64,000 bases of DNA from Neobacillus paridis (GCF_016765675.1 NZ_JAESWB010000168.1:372001-436000), one strand, 5' to 3'. Counted from the stretch's first letter, positions 8,404 to 18,285 are shown. Program-made: numbers and translations. Notes: generated from the letters alone by a model not told the origin.

Positions 8404-10140
8404 ATGATCAATCAACTTTCATGGAAAGTTGGCGGACAACAAGGGGAAGGTATTGAAAGTACGGGGGAAATCTTTGCAATTGCACTGAATCGCCTGGGAT
8501 ATTACTTGTATGGTTATCGTCACTTTTCATCACGTATTAAAGGCGGTCATACCAACAACAAGATCAGAGTAAGTACGACACAAGTTCGTTCTATTTCTGA
8601 TGACCTTGATATCCTTGTGGCATTCGACCAGGAAACTATTGATTTAAACTACAAAGAGCTACATAGCAATGGGGTTATTCTTGCAGATGCAAAATTTAAT
8701 CCGAAAAAACCTGAAGACACGCAAAGCTCATTATATGCCGTTCCATTTACGGAAATTGCAACAGAATTAGGAACTTCATTAATGAAAAACATGGTAGCGA
8801 TTGGTGCTACTTCAGCTATTTTGGATTTAGATATTCACGTATTTGAAGAAGTAGTTCGTGAGATTTTTGGCAAAAAAGGGGATCAGGTTGTTGCCAAGAA
8901 CATGGATGCGATTAATGCTGGTTTCAGCTATACGAAAGAGAAAATGGATGGTAAGGTTCCAACCATGCAGCTTGAAAAAGCAGACGGTAAACACCGTATG
9001 TTTATGATTGGCAACGATGCCATCGCGTTAGGCGCACTTGCCGGCGGCTGCCGTTTCATGGCTGCCTATCCGATTACACCAGCATCTGATATTATGGAAT
9101 ATTTAATCAAAAAATTACCGGCACTCGGCGGTGCGGTTATCCAAACGGAGGACGAAATTGCCGCATGTACGATGACTATTGGTGCTGCTTACGGCGGCGT
9201 TCGTGCCCTGACAGCTTCATCAGGCCCTGGACTATCATTAAAAACGGAAGCAATTGGTCTTGCTGGTATAACCGAAGTGCCGATTGTCATTGTTGATACG
9301 CAAAGAGGTGGTCCTTCTACTGGTCTGCCGACAAAGCAAGAACAATCTGACCTTATGGCAATGATTTACAGCACTCATGGTGAAATTCCAAAAATCGTGA
9401 TTGCTCCAAGCACGGTTGAAGAGGCATTCTATGATACTGCTGAAGCCTTTAACCTTGCCGAGGAATATCAATGCCCTGTTATTGTTCTATCTGATTTACA
9501 ATTGTCTCTTGGTAAACAAACGGTGGAACCGCTTGATTTTTCCAAAGTAGAAATTCGCCGCGGTAAACTCGTGACAGAAGAACTTCCAGAGATTCCAAAC
9601 AAAGGTTACTTTAAACGCTATGAAGTAACAGAGGATGGCATTTCACCACGTACTATCCCTGGGATGAAGAACGGTATTCACCATGTTACCGGGGTTGAAC
9701 ACGCGGAAACTGGTAAACCTTCTGAATCGGCAGCAAACCGGATTCAGCAAATGGATAAACGGTTACGTAAAATTGAAAATATTCATTTCAAAACACCTGT
9801 ATATAAAAATGCACCACATGAAGAGGCTGATTTATTAATCGTTGGTTTTAACTCTACTCGAGGTGCTATTGAAGAAGCGATGGATCGGCTTGCAAAGGAT
9901 GGATTGAAAGTAAACCATGCTCATGTCCGTTTAATTCACCCATTCCCAACAGACGAATTGCTTCCGCTTGTTCGTTCTGCGAAGAAGGTACTGGTAGTTG
10001 AAAATAATGCTACAGGTCAATTGGCCAATATTTTAAAAATGAATGTAGGCTATGCCGATAAAATTACGAAATTTGTTAAATACGATGGCAATCCATTCCT
10101 GCCTCATGAAGTACATTCAAAATGTAAGGAGTTGTTCTAA
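8404..10140 (+). CDS. korA: 2-oxoacid:ferredoxin oxidoreductase, fused gamma/alpha subunit
   Basis: Together with KorB this enzyme converts 2-oxoglutarate (or a related 2-oxoacid) plus CoA to the acyl-CoA and CO2 using ferredoxin. The 578-residue protein is a natural fusion. Residues 1-190 form the gamma domain (WKVGGQQGEGIESTGEIFA, YRHFSSRIKGGH). From about residue 195 the pyrimidine-binding alpha domain follows, with AAYPITPASDIMEYL and TASSGPGLSLKTEAIGLA. The start ATG 8404 follows AAAGGGGTG. The stop codon abuts the ATG of korB, so the two are translationally coupled. The exact 2-oxoacid substrate is not certain from sequence. Confidence 0.93.
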   Translation: MINQLSWKVGGQQGEGIESTGEIFAIALNRLGYYLYGYRHFSSRIKGGHTNNKIRVSTTQVRSISDDLDILVAFDQETIDLNYKELHSNGVILADAKFNPKKPEDTQSSLYAVPFTEIATELGTSLMKNMVAIGATSAILDLDIHVFEEVVREIFGKKGDQVVAKNMDAINAGFSYTKEKMDGKVPTMQLEKADGKHRMFMIGNDAIALGALAGGCRFMAAYPITPASDIMEYLIKKLPALGGAVIQTEDEIAACTMTIGAAYGGVRALTASSGPGLSLKTEAIGLAGITEVPIVIVDTQRGGPSTGLPTKQEQSDLMAMIYSTHGEIPKIVIAPSTVEEAFYDTAEAFNLAEEYQCPVIVLSDLQLSLGKQTVEPLDFSKVEIRRGKLVTEELPEIPNKGYFKRYEVTEDGISPRTIPGMKNGIHHVTGVEHAETGKPSESAANRIQQMDKRLRKIENIHFKTPVYKNAPHEEADLLIVGFNSTRGAIEEAMDRLAKDGLKVNHAHVRLIHPFPTDELLPLVRSAKKVLVVENNATGQLANILKMNVGYADKITKFVKYDGNPFLPHEVHSKCKELF

Positions 10141-11007
10141 ATGGCCACTTTTAAAGATTTTCGAAATGATGTAAAACCTAACTGGTGTCCTGGCTGTGGG
10201 GACTTCTCTGTACAGGCAGCGATTCAACGGGCAGCGGCGAATGTCGGCTTGGAACCGGAAAACTTGGCTGTCATTTCTGGTATTGGCTGTTCCGGTCGTA
10301 TTTCAGGATATATTAATTCTTACGGCTTCCATGGAATCCATGGTCGTTCTCTGCCAATTGCTCAGGGAGTAAAAATGGCCAATCGTGATTTGACCGTTAT
10401 TGCATCCGGCGGTGATGGTGATGGTTATGCTATTGGTATGGCTCATACGATTCATTCCATCCGCCGTAACATCGATATTACTTATATCGTAATGGATAAC
10501 CAAATTTATGGCTTAACAAAGGGGCAAACATCGCCACGTTCAGCAGTAGGTTTTAAAACAAAATCTACACCAATGGGTTCCATCGAACAAGCTGTTCATC
10601 CGATGGAAATGGCGCTAACTGCCGGAGCAACGTTTGTTGCCCAAGGTTTTTCAACTGATCTAAAAGAACTTGTAGCTTTGATCGAAGCGGGGATTAAACA
10701 TAAAGGTTTCTCTTTAATCAACGTGTTTAGTCCATGTGTTACTTATAATAAAGTCAACACGTATGATTGGTTTAAAGAAAACTTAACGAAATTAAGTGAT
10801 ATTGAAGGCTATGACCCCGCAAACCGTGAAATGGCCATGCAAACATTGATGAAGCATAATGGCTTGGTAACAGGGCTTATCTACCAAAATAAAGAGCATC
10901 CTTCTTATCAAGAGTTAGTTCATGGATACTCTGAAGCTCCATTAGCAAAAGCAGACCTAAGCCTTAACCAAGAACACTTTGATAAATTAGTGGCAGAATT
11001 TATGTAA
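10141..11007 (+). CDS. korB: 2-oxoacid:ferredoxin oxidoreductase, beta subunit
   Basis: KorB binds thiamine diphosphate and an iron-sulfur cluster and pairs with KorA. The 288 residues contain NWCPGCGDFSV (cluster cysteines), GIGCSGR, the TPP/Mg motif GGDGDGYAIGMAHTIHSIRRN and MDNQIYGLTKGQTSPRS. No separate ferredoxin-like delta subunit is encoded nearby, which is usual for this two-gene type. It starts one base after the korA stop codon; the AAGGAG site lies inside the end of korA. A GC-rich hairpin terminates the operon. Confidence 0.94.
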   Translation: MATFKDFRNDVKPNWCPGCGDFSVQAAIQRAAANVGLEPENLAVISGIGCSGRISGYINSYGFHGIHGRSLPIAQGVKMANRDLTVIASGGDGDGYAIGMAHTIHSIRRNIDITYIVMDNQIYGLTKGQTSPRSAVGFKTKSTPMGSIEQAVHPMEMALTAGATFVAQGFSTDLKELVALIEAGIKHKGFSLINVFSPCVTYNKVNTYDWFKENLTKLSDIEGYDPANREMAMQTLMKHNGLVTGLIYQNKEHPSYQELVHGYSEAPLAKADLSLNQEHFDKLVAEFM

Positions 11008-11024
11008 TATTATCTATACTGAGA

Positions 11025-11054
11025 GTCCCGGGATGATATGGTCCCGGGATTTTC
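11025..11054 (+). terminator. korAB terminator
   Basis: Two copies of TCCCGGGA pair to form a very stable stem, followed by TTTTCTATTGTTTT. Confidence 0.8.
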
Positions 11055-11173
11055 TATTGTTTTCAAGCAATGAAACCTTTATACTATTATAATGTGCAGA
11101 TGTGCCTTTTTCACGTTGCTTATGAAAAGTTTGTGTTAATGGTTATTTTGCAAAGAAAGGAGTTTTTTCATAC

Positions 11174-12718
11174 ATGAATGAAAAACAACGTTTAGAAAGT
11201 CAGCAAGTAAATACGGCTAATTCTTCGGACAAAAAATCCGCTAAGGATTATAGCAAGTATTTTACCAAAATCATTACAGCGCCTTCATTAAAAGATGCTA
11301 AAAAACGCGGTAAAGAAGAAGTTCAATACCATAATGATTTTGTAATCCCCGAAGAATTTAAAGGCTTGGGAAAGGGACGGAAATTCTATATTCGTACGTA
11401 TGGCTGCCAAATGAATGAGCATGATACGGAAGTTATGGCTGGCATCTTTTTGGCATTGGGATATGAACCTACAGATCGGACTGAGGATGCCAATGTTATC
11501 CTGCTTAACACATGTGCCATTCGAGAAAATGCTGAGAATAAAGTTTTTGGTGAATTGGGTCATTTAAAGGCATTAAAAATGGAGAACCCAGACTTATTAC
11601 TTGGTGTCTGTGGCTGTATGTCACAGGAAGAATCTGTTGTTACCAAAATTTTAAAAACATACCAACATGTTGATATGATTTTTGGAACCCATAATATCCA
11701 CCGTCTGCCATACATTTTAAATGAAGCTTACATGTCTAAGGAAATGGTGGTGGAAGTATGGTCTAAGGAAGGGGACGTTATTGAAAACCTTCCAAAAGAA
11801 CGCCGCGGTCATATTAAGGCATGGGTAAATATTATGTATGGCTGTGATAAATTCTGTACGTATTGTATCGTTCCTTATACACGCGGAAAAGAGCGCAGCC
11901 GCCGTCCAGAGGAAATTATCCAGGAGGTCCGTCAACTGGCGGCTCAGGGTTATAAGGAAATAACACTTCTAGGTCAAAACGTAAATGCTTACGGGAAAGA
12001 CTTTGAAGATATTCAATATGGTCTTGGTGATTTAATGGATGAAATCCGGAAAATCGATATTCCTCGGGTGCGGTTTACAACAAGCCATCCACGCGACTTT
12101 GATGACCGTCTGATTGAAGTTCTTGCAAAGGGTGGAAACTTGATGAATCATATTCATCTGCCAGTACAATCAGGCTCAACAGAAGTCTTGAAAATTATGG
12201 CTCGAAAATATACAAGAGAACAATATTTAGAGCTTGTCAGAAAAATCAAAGCCGCGATTCCGGATGTTGCCTTAACAACGGACATTATCGTCGGTTATCC
12301 AAACGAAACCGACGAACAATTTGAAGAGACGCTTTCACTTTATCGGGAAGTCGGCTATGAAACAGCGTATACGTTTATTTATTCCCCTAGGGAAGGAACA
12401 CCAGCGGCGAAAATGGAAGACAATGTTCCGATGGAAGTCAAGAAGGAACGCTTACAGCGTCTAAATAACCTCGTGAATGAGCTTTCTGCTGAAGCAATGA
12501 AAAAATACGAGGGTCAAATTGTTGAAGTCTTGGTTGATGGGGAAAGCAAGAACAATCCGGATGTCCTTGCAGGTTACACAACGAAAAACAAGCTAGTAAA
12601 CTTTATCGGACCTAAATCAGCAATTGGCAAAATTGTCAAGGTGAAAATTACAGAAGCGAAAACCTGGTCTTTAAATGGAGAAATGGTAGAAGAAATAGAA
12701 CCAGCTGAGGTGAAATAA
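11174..12718 (+). CDS. miaB: tRNA-2-methylthio-N6-dimethylallyladenosine synthase MiaB
   Basis: MiaB is a radical-SAM methylthiotransferase that converts i6A37 to ms2i6A37 in tRNAs reading UNN codons, after MiaA (encoded at 28.8 kb). The 514-residue protein has the N-terminal UPF0004 domain with cluster cysteines in [21 protein letters not shown] and [10 protein letters not shown]. The radical-SAM motif is [20 protein letters not shown], and a C-terminal TRAM domain follows ([12 protein letters not shown]...). The N-terminal extension of about 65 residues is typical of Bacillus MiaB. The start follows AAAGGAG. One base separates it from ymcA. Confidence 0.96.
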   Translation: MNEKQRLESQQVNTANSSDKKSAKDYSKYFTKIITAPSLKDAKKRGKEEVQYHNDFVIPEEFKGLGKGRKFYIRTYGCQMNEHDTEVMAGIFLALGYEPTDRTEDANVILLNTCAIRENAENKVFGELGHLKALKMENPDLLLGVCGCMSQEESVVTKILKTYQHVDMIFGTHNIHRLPYILNEAYMSKEMVVEVWSKEGDVIENLPKERRGHIKAWVNIMYGCDKFCTYCIVPYTRGKERSRRPEEIIQEVRQLAAQGYKEITLLGQNVNAYGKDFEDIQYGLGDLMDEIRKIDIPRVRFTTSHPRDFDDRLIEVLAKGGNLMNHIHLPVQSGSTEVLKIMARKYTREQYLELVRKIKAAIPDVALTTDIIVGYPNETDEQFEETLSLYREVGYETAYTFIYSPREGTPAAKMEDNVPMEVKKERLQRLNNLVNELSAEAMKKYEGQIVEVLVDGESKNNPDVLAGYTTKNKLVNFIGPKSAIGKIVKVKITEAKTWSLNGEMVEEIEPAEVK

Positions 12719-12719
12719 G

Positions 12720-13172
12720 GTGGCGAAATATACAAAAGACGATATCGTCGCTCGTGCTGCGGAATTAGCACGAATGATTGCGGAAACGGATGAAGTGGAC
12801 TTTTTTAAGCGAGCAGAAGCCCATATTCATGAAAATCCAAAGGTGAAAACATTAATTGCTGATATCAAAGGACTGCAAAAACAAGCAGTCAATCTTCAGC
12901 ATTACGGCAAACTGGAAGCTTTAAAAAAGGTTGAGGAAAAAATTGCGGAAATTGAAAAGGAATTGGATGAGATCCCCATTGTTCAGGAATTTAAGCAATC
13001 ACAGCTTGAAGTCAATGAACTGCTGCAACTCATTGCTTCAACCATTTCCAATACGGTAACGGACGAAATCATTATTTCTACCGGTGGCGACGTCTTGCGC
13101 GGCGAAACTGGCGCTAGCATCAAAAGCGGCGGTTCATGTGACGGTCACGGAGATTGTGACCACGAACATTAA
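12720..13172 (+). CDS. ymcA: RicA (YmcA), subunit of the RicAFT complex
   Basis: YmcA/RicA works with YlbF (RicF) and YaaT (RicT). The complex binds iron-sulfur clusters, promotes RNase Y processing of polycistronic mRNAs and supports biofilm, competence and sporulation. The protein has 150 residues, is mostly helical, and has a Cys/His-rich tail (SCDGHGDCDHEH) that can contribute cluster ligands. The start is GTG 12720, preceded by GAGGTGAAATAA inside the end of miaB. Its partner ribonuclease gene, rny, lies 6 kb upstream. Confidence 0.92.
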   Translation: MAKYTKDDIVARAAELARMIAETDEVDFFKRAEAHIHENPKVKTLIADIKGLQKQAVNLQHYGKLEALKKVEEKIAEIEKELDEIPIVQEFKQSQLEVNELLQLIASTISNTVTDEIIISTGGDVLRGETGASIKSGGSCDGHGDCDHEH

Positions 13173-13178
13173 TCATGT

Positions 13179-13208
13179 AAACCAGGCTGTTAAAAGCCTG
13201 GTTTATTT
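13179..13208 (+). terminator. miaB-ymcA terminator
   Basis: The stem AAACCAGGCT with AGCCTGGTTT is followed by a T-rich stretch. Confidence 0.8.
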
Positions 13209-13375
13209 TCATCTCCCAGCATATTCTGCCTAATGATGAAGCGGAACACCTCTATTTATCCTGCATAAAATGTCTTGACTAAACTTTTAGCCAGTATTTA
13301 GAAAAAAATCAACTCACACTAGTCTAGACATTCGCATAGGATGAAATGAAACAGAAATGAGGAGGTTCGCGCGAA

Positions 13376-13921
13376 ATGGGAGAATACAGAGAGATATTTG
13401 CGAAGGCCGTAGTCGCGAAAGGACGTAAATATACTCAGTCCAATCATACGATTAGCCCGGCACATAATCCATCGAGCATACTTGGCTGTTGGGTTATCAA
13501 CCATAAATACAACGCGAAAAAAGTTGGCAAAACAGTAGAGATCCATGGCTCCTATGACATCAACGTTTGGTACTCTTTTAATGATAATACCAAAACAGAG
13601 GTTGTTACCGAACGTGTTCAATATACCGATGTCATTAAGTTAAAGTATCGTGACAACGATAGCCTGGATGATAACGAAATTGTCGCTAAAGTACTGCAGC
13701 AGCCCAATACCTGCGAAGCGGTTATTTCCCCGAACGGCAACAGAATTATCGTCCATGTAGAAAGGGAGTTCCTCGTCGAAGTCATCGGAGAGACAAAGGT
13801 TTGTGTTCGTGTCAATCCGGATGGCTGTAAAGAAGAGGAAGAAGATTGGGGAATGGATGTTGACGATGAAGAATTCGAAGAACTAAACCCGGATTTCCTT
13901 GTCGGCGGTGAAGAAGAATAA
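13376..13921 (+). CDS. cotE: Spore outer coat morphogenetic protein CotE
   Basis: CotE directs assembly of the outer spore coat in the mother cell. The 181 residues include the conserved opening [18 protein letters not shown], the core [18 protein letters not shown] and a very acidic C-terminal tail ([25 protein letters not shown]). The tail is where other coat proteins dock in B. subtilis. The start ATG 13376 follows GAGGAGGTT. It is monocistronic, with terminators on both sides. Sigma-E control is expected from the family; no clear sigma-E promoter could be read by eye. Confidence 0.97.
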   Translation: MGEYREIFAKAVVAKGRKYTQSNHTISPAHNPSSILGCWVINHKYNAKKVGKTVEIHGSYDINVWYSFNDNTKTEVVTERVQYTDVIKLKYRDNDSLDDNEIVAKVLQQPNTCEAVISPNGNRIIVHVEREFLVEVIGETKVCVRVNPDGCKEEEEDWGMDVDDEEFEELNPDFLVGGEEE

Positions 13922-13925
13922 TGAT

Positions 13926-13957
13926 AACTAGGAGGTTTTTGCTTCCTAGTTTTTTTC
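13926..13957 (+). terminator. cotE terminator
   Basis: AACTAGGAGG pairs with CTTCCTAGTT and is followed by seven Ts. Confidence 0.85.
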
Positions 13958-14005
13958 ATAAAAAATATGAAACGTATGCACCTTAATAATAGGAGGTGCA
14001 TGAAC

Positions 14006-14206
14006 ATGGAACCAAGACAGCCTGGAAATAAAAATCTTCCTGATTTTAATCAACTTACGGATCGCCTGATTGTCGAAAAACCTTCAGAACCGATGTTGGT
14101 TATAAAGACAAATCTTGATGCGGAAAATGTAACTGAACATAATCCTTATTGTCAAGGCAAGGCAGCAAAGAACCCCAAGGAATTTAAAAATTATTTTGAA
14201 GAATAA
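14006..14206 (+). CDS. Small hypothetical protein
   Basis: This 66-residue protein (MEPRQPGNKNLPDFNQLTDRL...) is hydrophilic and mildly acidic, with no signal peptide or membrane segment. A strong AGGAGGTG at 13991 is 9 bases before ATG 14006; the in-frame ATG at 14000 is too close to it. I do not recognise the family. Its place next to cotE and its own ribosome binding site make it a real gene, but no function can be assigned. Confidence 0.65.
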   Translation: MEPRQPGNKNLPDFNQLTDRLIVEKPSEPMLVIKTNLDAENVTEHNPYCQGKAAKNPKEFKNYFEE

Positions 14207-14207
14207 A

Positions 14208-14232
14208 AGCCAGGCTAGCCTTCCTGGCTATT
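14208..14232. terminator. Bidirectional terminator
   Basis: The hairpin AGCCAGG/CCTGGCT lies between two converging genes and is flanked by A-rich and T-rich runs on the two sides. Confidence 0.65.
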
Positions 14233-14769
14233 TTCCCATTCATCCTTTAACAACGACAGGACGTAAGTATCATGAAATTGATTATTTTGATACATATAGC
14301 CGCGGAGCAAACCTTCATTGGTGAAGCCGAACTTCTGCAGGAGATTTAGAGAAATGATGTTATCTGGGTAAACAAATGCTCCAACCCGATGTAATCCCAG
14401 CTGCCGAAAACTAAAGGAAAGCACTTCTTTTAACGCTTCTGTCGTATATCCTTGCCGCCAATACGCCGGATGGAGTTCATACCCGACTTCAGCTCGTTTG
14501 TTTTTTAACTGAAGTCCATTTAAGCCAATCGTACCAATAATCTGTTGGTTTTCCTTTAATTTTATTCCCCAGCGGATTCCCCGTTTGTCGATAAAATTTT
14601 TATGATACATATCAATTAATTTTGTGGCCTCTGCCGGTAATGTCAACGGATCGGTTCCGTAGTATTTAGTCACTTCTTCCATTGATAAAATAGTGAATAT
14701 GCTGTCCAAATGATAATGGGTAATTTCAATTAATTTTAATCTTTTAGTGTCTAAAATAGGGAACGTCAC
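14215..14769 (-). CDS. GNAT family N-acetyltransferase (RimJ/RimL type)
   Basis: The 184-residue protein opens with TKRLKLIEITHYHLDSIFTI, typical of RimJ/RimL-like acyltransferases. It has the acetyl-CoA motif A region EVGYELHPAYWRQGYTTEALKEVLSF, where R-x-x-G-x-(A/T) is visible as RQGYTT. It ends with NIISLNLLQKFGFTNEGLLRGYM. These enzymes acetylate amino groups of proteins, antibiotics or small molecules; the substrate here is unknown. It is transcribed alone, converging on the small gene at 14006. The start is preceded by GGAGGTGACA on the minus strand. Confidence 0.88.
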   Translation of the reverse strand: MTFPILDTKRLKLIEITHYHLDSIFTILSMEEVTKYYGTDPLTLPAEATKLIDMYHKNFIDKRGIRWGIKLKENQQIIGTIGLNGLQLKNKRAEVGYELHPAYWRQGYTTEALKEVLSFSFRQLGLHRVGAFVYPDNIISLNLLQKFGFTNEGLLRGYMYQNNQFHDTYVLSLLKDEWENSQEG

Positions 14770-14980
14770 TTTGTCACCTCCAATTCAAGTCCTTCTTCTA
14801 GTGTATATTGGCAGGTCATAAAAATAAAGAGATTCCTTTATTTTAGTTAGTCTTGTTATTTTGAGAACGAAGAGTTTCTCATAACACCCATAAGAAAAAT
14901 AAAAATTAATTGTTTATTCACGCCTTTCTGATAATATAGAAGTAAAACAATGAATTTGCCGCTAAGGAGGAGTATATAAA

Positions 14981-15448
14981 TTGGATGATCGTCAATTTCG
15001 CAATGCAATGGGAAAATTTGCCACCGGAGTAACCGTGGTATTAACAGAGGTGGAGGGTCATGTTCATGGGATGACCGCGAATGCCTTTATGTCTGTATCA
15101 TTACACCCAAAACTAGTAGTTATCTCGATTGACGAAAGAGCGCAAATGCTTGGTAAAATTACAGAAAGCAACAAGTTCTCGGTAAATATTCTAGCAGCTG
15201 ATCAAAAAGAAATGTCGATGATATTTGCCGGACAAATGAAGCAGGAAGACAGGAATATTGTATTTAACCGCCTTGGTGATGCTCCTGTTTTACCAGGTGC
15301 CATTGCGCAAATAACCTGTGAAGTATCTGCTGCCCACAAAGAGGGAGATCACACGCTATTTATTGGGAAAGTGACAAACATTCATATGGAAGATTCAGAA
15401 CCGCTTATTTATTTTAGTGGGAAATACAGACAATTAGCAAAAGAATAG
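14981..15448 (+). CDS. Flavin reductase-like FMN-binding protein (HpaC type)
   Basis: The 155-residue protein fits the flavin reductase-like domain (FRNAMGKFATGVTVVLTE, GMTANAFMSVSLHPKLVVISID, NKFSVNILAADQ, CEVSAAHKEGDHTLFIGKV). Such proteins supply reduced flavin to two-component monooxygenases. An HpaB-like oxygenase is encoded at 16409-17851 on the other strand, so the two may work as a pair (inference). The start is TTG 14981 after AAGGAGGAG with a good spacing. It is monocistronic, with a hairpin terminator at 15460. Confidence 0.88.
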   Translation: MDDRQFRNAMGKFATGVTVVLTEVEGHVHGMTANAFMSVSLHPKLVVISIDERAQMLGKITESNKFSVNILAADQKEMSMIFAGQMKQEDRNIVFNRLGDAPVLPGAIAQITCEVSAAHKEGDHTLFIGKVTNIHMEDSEPLIYFSGKYRQLAKE

Positions 15449-15459
15449 TTCGCGTTTGA

Positions 15460-15505
15460 GAAATGCCAGCATAACCCTGAGTGTTTGCTGGTATTTCTTG
15501 TATAT
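15460..15505 (+). terminator. Terminator of the flavin reductase gene
   Basis: AGAAATGCCAGCA pairs with TGCTGGTATTTCT (one mismatch) and is followed by TGTATAT. Confidence 0.65.
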
Positions 15506-15586
15506 ATGAAAAATCAAGATTCTTCATTTTTATTTTTTGAAAATTTTGATACCATATAGGATATAGTTCTATCAGTTGAGAGGAGA

Positions 15587-16390
15587 ATGGCAATGGTTTT
15601 ACAGCTAGAGGATGTTTCTTTAAAACGGGACGGGCAATGGATCTTAGAAAATATTAACTGGGAAATAAAGCAAGGAGAACATTGGGTGTTATTCGGCTTA
15701 AATGGTTCCGGGAAAACCGCCATTTTAAATTTACTAAATGCTTATCATTTTCCTACCAGAGGAAAGATCACCGTTCTTGGGATGGAATTTGGGAAAACTT
15801 ACTTAGGCGAGAAGCTTCGCAAGCAAATTGGTTTTGTTTCCTCATCATTGCAGGATAAATTATATCCAAATGATAATGCCTTTGAAGTCACCTTAAGCGG
15901 GGCATTTGCCTCCATTGGTCTCTATGAAATACCTACTGATGAAATGAGACAAAAGGCAGGTGCATTGCTCGAGGAGTTGGGATGTAACGATTATGCCAAC
16001 CGACGATATGAAACACTTTCACAGGGGGAAAAACAACGGGTGCAAATAGCCCGGGCCTTAATGGCAGATCCGTCTCTGCTCATTCTCGATGAACCGACAA
16101 ACGGCTTGGACTTTATTGCCCGGGAACAATTGTTGGAATCTATCGAAAGAATTGCCGCCAAACCGAAGGCGCCGACGATCATTTATGTCACCCATCATGT
16201 CGAAGAAATATTGCCTGTTTTCAACAAAACCCTATTGTTAAAAAAAGGACAAGTATTCGCTGCCGGAAATACGAGAGAAATGCTGTCAAGCGAGCAGCTT
16301 TCCAGTTACTTCGATATTCCGGTAAATGTCATTTGGGAGAATAATAGACCCTTACTATCCAAAAAGCAGGTAGTTTCTGGCACCATGTGA
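15587..16390 (+). CDS. ABC transporter ATP-binding protein
   Basis: The 267-residue ATPase has Walker A GLNGSGKT, a Q-loop near GFVSSSLQDKL, the signature LSQGEKQR, Walker B LLILDEPTNGLD and the H-loop histidine in YVTHHVEE. It resembles the YlmA/ModF-type solitary ATPases. No permease or binding protein lies next to it, so its transporter partner is unknown, or it acts without one. The start could be ATG 15587 or 15593; GAGAGGAG precedes it. A hairpin shared with the converging gene follows. Confidence 0.9.
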   Translation: MAMVLQLEDVSLKRDGQWILENINWEIKQGEHWVLFGLNGSGKTAILNLLNAYHFPTRGKITVLGMEFGKTYLGEKLRKQIGFVSSSLQDKLYPNDNAFEVTLSGAFASIGLYEIPTDEMRQKAGALLEELGCNDYANRRYETLSQGEKQRVQIARALMADPSLLILDEPTNGLDFIAREQLLESIERIAAKPKAPTIIYVTHHVEEILPVFNKTLLLKKGQVFAAGNTREMLSSEQLSSYFDIPVNVIWENNRPLLSKKQVVSGTM

Positions 16391-16406
16391 ATAGATCACA
16401 TGGTGC
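16380..16406. terminator. Palindrome between converging genes
   Basis: A perfect GCACCATGTGA/TCACATGGTGC stem overlaps the end of the ABC gene and could stop transcription from both sides. T-runs are weak. Confidence 0.5.
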
Positions 16407-16408
16407 TG

Positions 16409-17851
16409 TTAATCTGCAATTTTTAAAAAGTCGGTGACTTGCGTAATATGTTGCTCGATTGGGTAGGTTTTGTAAAGCAGACTGGAAAGCCGTATGGGGT
16501 CCCCAAAAAAATATCTTTCATATTGGGTTTGCCTGGTACCAAAGGAGCTCATCGTCAATTCCCAGGCAAGGCGGAAGATTTTTACCCGGTCCTCAGCAGA
16601 TCGACAGGAACCTTGAAGATATTGGTCCAAATCTGTTCGAATCATTGATTTAAAATCTTCTTCTGTCGGCAAGGTCACCATTCCGCTTGCCCCGATTAAT
16701 TGAATAATTTCACTAAAGCGCGGATAGATTCTTGGAAAAATATTGCTTGCAACTTGCAGTGCTGTCATACTGGGCCGCATATATCCCCATTGATCTATTT
16801 CTGCCTCTACTTCCGACTTGATTAATAGGGCCTTCATCGTTTCCAGGCCAATAATGATCTCAGACAGTTTCTCTTGTATATGTTGATAGCTGCTGACATT
16901 GATTGTCTCGACCAAAAGCCCGGCCAGCCCTAGGATAAATTCTGTTTTTACGATTTGCCTTGTCACGGCCTGGTGGGTGGCAAAATGATGGAAAGAGCTT
17001 TGCTGGATGAAATCATTGGCCGCATCGATATTATCGTAAAAAAAGACCCGGTCCCATGGAACCAAGACGTTGTCGAAAACGAGAATGGTGTCCATTTCTT
17101 CATAACGCGAGCTGAGCGGATAATTGTAGGAAGAATCTCCACCCACAAACGATTCCCGGCAAATAAACTTTAACCCATTTGTATTTGTAGGGATAGAGAA
17201 AGCAAAGGCCTCCGCTTCATTAAAAAATCCCCCGGCAGCATAAACCAGCACTTCATCGGTCAAACCGCCCTGTGTCGCCAACAGGCGGGCTCCTTTTACA
17301 ATAATCCCTTGATTATTTTTATCTATTACACGTGCCGAAATCGGCTCTGTTGAAAAATCTAGATTAATCTGAGAGCGGTTCACCTGAGGAGTTATAAAGG
17401 TGTGGGTAAATGATAAGTCGTTTTCTCTAGCCCGTTTATACAGGGAGCGAATATTATCGGGAAAACAGTTTTCCTTGCCTTCCAAAGCGCCTGCAGAAGA
17501 GGCAAAAGCCATCACAACTGAATTCATATAATCCGGGCTTCTTCCCATCAACCCATGGGTATGTCTCGCCCAAATTTCCATCATCGTTCGTCTTTTCATT
17601 AAATCTTCACATGATTTTGGTTGTAAATAAGAGAGCCCAATCGTTTCGCCTGTTTCTGGGGAAATATAGGTTAATTTGCGTTTGAGGTGCGGTAAATGCT
17701 GTAGGTCGTAAAGGGATGCTTTACTTTGGAGAAGTCCCCTAAAGGCGGGATGCTCAGAAATTTTTCCGTCTATTTTTTTGCCGTCAAGCCAAATATTTGC
17801 ATGAAGCCAGTCAATCCGCTCAATAAATTCCTTTCCGTTAATGGCTCCCAT
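16409..17851 (-). CDS. 4-hydroxyphenylacetate 3-monooxygenase-like oxygenase (HpaB family)
   Basis: This is a member of the FADH2-dependent HpaB/HpaH hydroxylases, which use reduced flavin from a partner reductase to ortho-hydroxylate phenols. The 480-residue length fits. Family features include an N-terminal domain with THGLMGRSPDYMNSVVMAF, the central GIIVKGARLLATQGGLTDEVLV and FDNVLVPWDRVFFYDN, and a helical C-terminal domain. I chose the ATG at 17851 because AAGGAGTGG lies 4-8 bases before it; a further GTG six codons upstream overlaps that site. The likely reductase is encoded at 14981. The substrate is not known. Confidence 0.9.
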   Translation of the reverse strand: MGAINGKEFIERIDWLHANIWLDGKKIDGKISEHPAFRGLLQSKASLYDLQHLPHLKRKLTYISPETGETIGLSYLQPKSCEDLMKRRTMMEIWARHTHGLMGRSPDYMNSVVMAFASSAGALEGKENCFPDNIRSLYKRARENDLSFTHTFITPQVNRSQINLDFSTEPISARVIDKNNQGIIVKGARLLATQGGLTDEVLVYAAGGFFNEAEAFAFSIPTNTNGLKFICRESFVGGDSSYNYPLSSRYEEMDTILVFDNVLVPWDRVFFYDNIDAANDFIQQSSFHHFATHQAVTRQIVKTEFILGLAGLLVETINVSSYQHIQEKLSEIIIGLETMKALLIKSEVEAEIDQWGYMRPSMTALQVASNIFPRIYPRFSEIIQLIGASGMVTLPTEEDFKSMIRTDLDQYLQGSCRSAEDRVKIFRLAWELTMSSFGTRQTQYERYFFGDPIRLSSLLYKTYPIEQHITQVTDFLKIAD

Positions 17852-18285
17852 ATAACCACTCCTTATCACTTCTGGTCATTTTATAATGATATAGCTAGTT
17901 TTATTTTATTGGATCACTTAGCGACTGGTGCCAACATAATAGCGGAGAGTGTCATAAAGGGCTGTGGGTACTTTTCATATCGGGTATACCGAGAAAAAGC
18001 AGCCAAGGCAAAGGTAAAATGTGACTAACAAAAAAACCAAATATCATAGTATAATATAAAAGGGTACAATAATATTATGGAACAAAATTAGTCCAAGTAT
18101 TCCAAGATTATGCATTTCCTGTTATTCTATTGTATAAACGTGTTACTTTTTTGCAAACGGTGTATTATTATCCTATGGATTAATCGTATAGGACATAAAT
18201 CATTTAAAATAAAATTTTCGATTTATATATTTGGAAACCTTCTTAAATGAAGGGATTTAATAGAAATAGTAAAGGTTGGGAAAAT
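17852..18285. other. Intergenic region upstream of the glycosyltransferase
   Basis: No gene is evident; a 100-codon open frame across 17726-18028 is mostly antisense to the HpaB-like gene. A possible promoter for the downstream pair is TTGCAA (18151-18156), 17 bases, TATGGA (18174-18179). The sequence is strongly AT-rich. Confidence 0.45.
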
